5,181 nt of DNA. Source: Anaerolineae bacterium. GTDB lineage: Bacteria; Chloroflexota; Anaerolineae; UBA1429. Below the pieces are notes generated by a model that had not been told where the DNA came from, did no database searches, and saw only the letters and a program-made list of their open reading frames with translations. Of the stretch, positions 4,764-5,181 are shown one piece after another. Each line of letters begins with the position of its first letter. The stretch's first letter is position 1. A program made the translations under genes and the position numbers. The DNA is taken from contig SKRJ01000247.1 in assembly GCA_007118555.1 (NCBI GenBank), forward strand, positions 1 to 5,181, read 5' to 3'.

Positions 4764-5181
4764 ATGAACAAAGTACCAGATCAAACAAACAAGGGTCGCA
4801 GCCGGCTTTCCCGTCGAGCTCTGCTCAAGATGACGGGGCTCGCCACCGGAGGGCTCTTGCTGGCCGCGTGCGAGGCGGCTGTACCGGACCTGGAGGAAAC
4901 TCCGACTCCGGAGGTGACCCCACCGCCCGTGGATGAGCCGACGCCAACGCCTGAGGAGGAGCCGACGCCTGAGCCCGAGGCGACCCCTACGCCTGACGAG
5001 GAGCCAACGCCCGAGCCCGAGGAAACCCCTGACCCCGACGAGCCCCGCTATGGTGGCCGTTTGCGCTGGGGGTCTGATAGGAGCCCGGACGGTTTCCTCG
5101 ATCCGGGGCTGGCAACAGGCATCGCTGGAACCTTTGCCACCTGGATATATGACAACCTCGTCAGCATTGATGAGGAGTATG
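4764..5181 (+). CDS. Tat-exported lipoprotein, ABC transporter substrate-binding protein (copy 3), 5' part only
   Basis: The frame is open from ATG 4764 to the window edge, giving 139 residues plus one base. It carries SRRALLK (16-22, arginines 17-18), a hydrophobic stretch and the LAAC lipobox ending at Cys36. The first 35 residues from the Cys (36-70) match copy 2 exactly. The linker then grows by 16 residues through a tandem 14-residue repeat (60-73 and 74-87). From about residue 95 (RYGGRLRWG, then SPDGFLDPGLATG) the start of the family 5 substrate-binding domain is visible; the usual RRGG reads RYGG. The last residues, IDEEY, match copy 1. The rest of the domain, and any permease or ATPase genes, would lie downstream. 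It is clearly a third paralogue; whether it is intact cannot be seen. Confidence 0.88.
   Translation, partial: MNKVPDQTNKGRSRLSRRALLKMTGLATGGLLLAACEAAVPDLEETPTPEVTPPPVDEPTPTPEEEPTPEPEATPTPDEEPTPEPEETPDPDEPRYGGRLRWGSDRSPDGFLDPGLATGIAGTFATWIYDNLVSIDEEY
4941..5024 (+). repeat. Tandem 42-bp repeat in the linker of copy 3
   Basis: Two head-to-tail units, 4941-4982 and 4983-5024, differ at 7 of 42 bases and encode TPTPEEEPTPEPEA and TPTPDEEPTPEPEE. Copy 2 has only the first 11 residues of one unit at this place, so the repeat accounts for most of the longer linker in copy 3. The period is a multiple of three, so expansion keeps the frame. Confidence 0.75.

Overview
The window is most likely a piece of a high-GC Chloroflexota genome (moderate confidence). 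The case rests on lipoproteins that combine a twin-arginine (Tat) signal, an LAAC lipobox and a long Thr/Pro/Glu linker, together with Arg-over-Lys use and GC-rich codons. This combination is common in that phylum. No 16S or other marker gene is present to confirm it.

Layout, all on the + strand. (1) 1-144 is the 3' end of an unrecognised gene with an acidic, proline-rich tail ending in five asparagines, followed by a good intrinsic terminator (186-235). (2) 236-529 is a gene-free upstream region with no convincing promoter. (3) 533-2242 is a complete family 5 ABC-transporter substrate-binding lipoprotein. (4) 2243-2910 is a 668-bp gap. It holds a large nested hairpin terminator (2277-2363), an operator-like dyad (2392-2411), a perfect TTGACA/TATAAT promoter (2405-2432), and about 470 nt of predicted 5' leader with at least six hairpins, the first starting exactly at the predicted +1. 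(5) 2911-4584 is a second paralogous substrate-binding lipoprotein. By hand count it matches the first at 355 of 478 ungapped positions. (6) 4585-4763 is a 179-bp spacer with strong and mutually exclusive stems. (7) 4764-5181 is the start of a third paralogue, cut by the window edge.

The three proteins should be exported folded by Tat, lipid-anchored by the N-terminal Cys, and held off the membrane by linkers of 55, 42 and about 58 residues. There they would capture a solute for an ABC importer. No permease or ATPase gene lies in the window; such genes may be downstream of the third copy, or the copies may share a transporter elsewhere. The substrate cannot be assigned from sequence (peptides are the commonest family 5 ligand, but oligosaccharides and metal complexes also occur). 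The most unusual region is the promoter-plus-structured-leader before the second gene, which could be a cis-regulatory RNA or a separate small RNA. I saw no tRNA, rRNA, CRISPR array, insertion sequence or origin.
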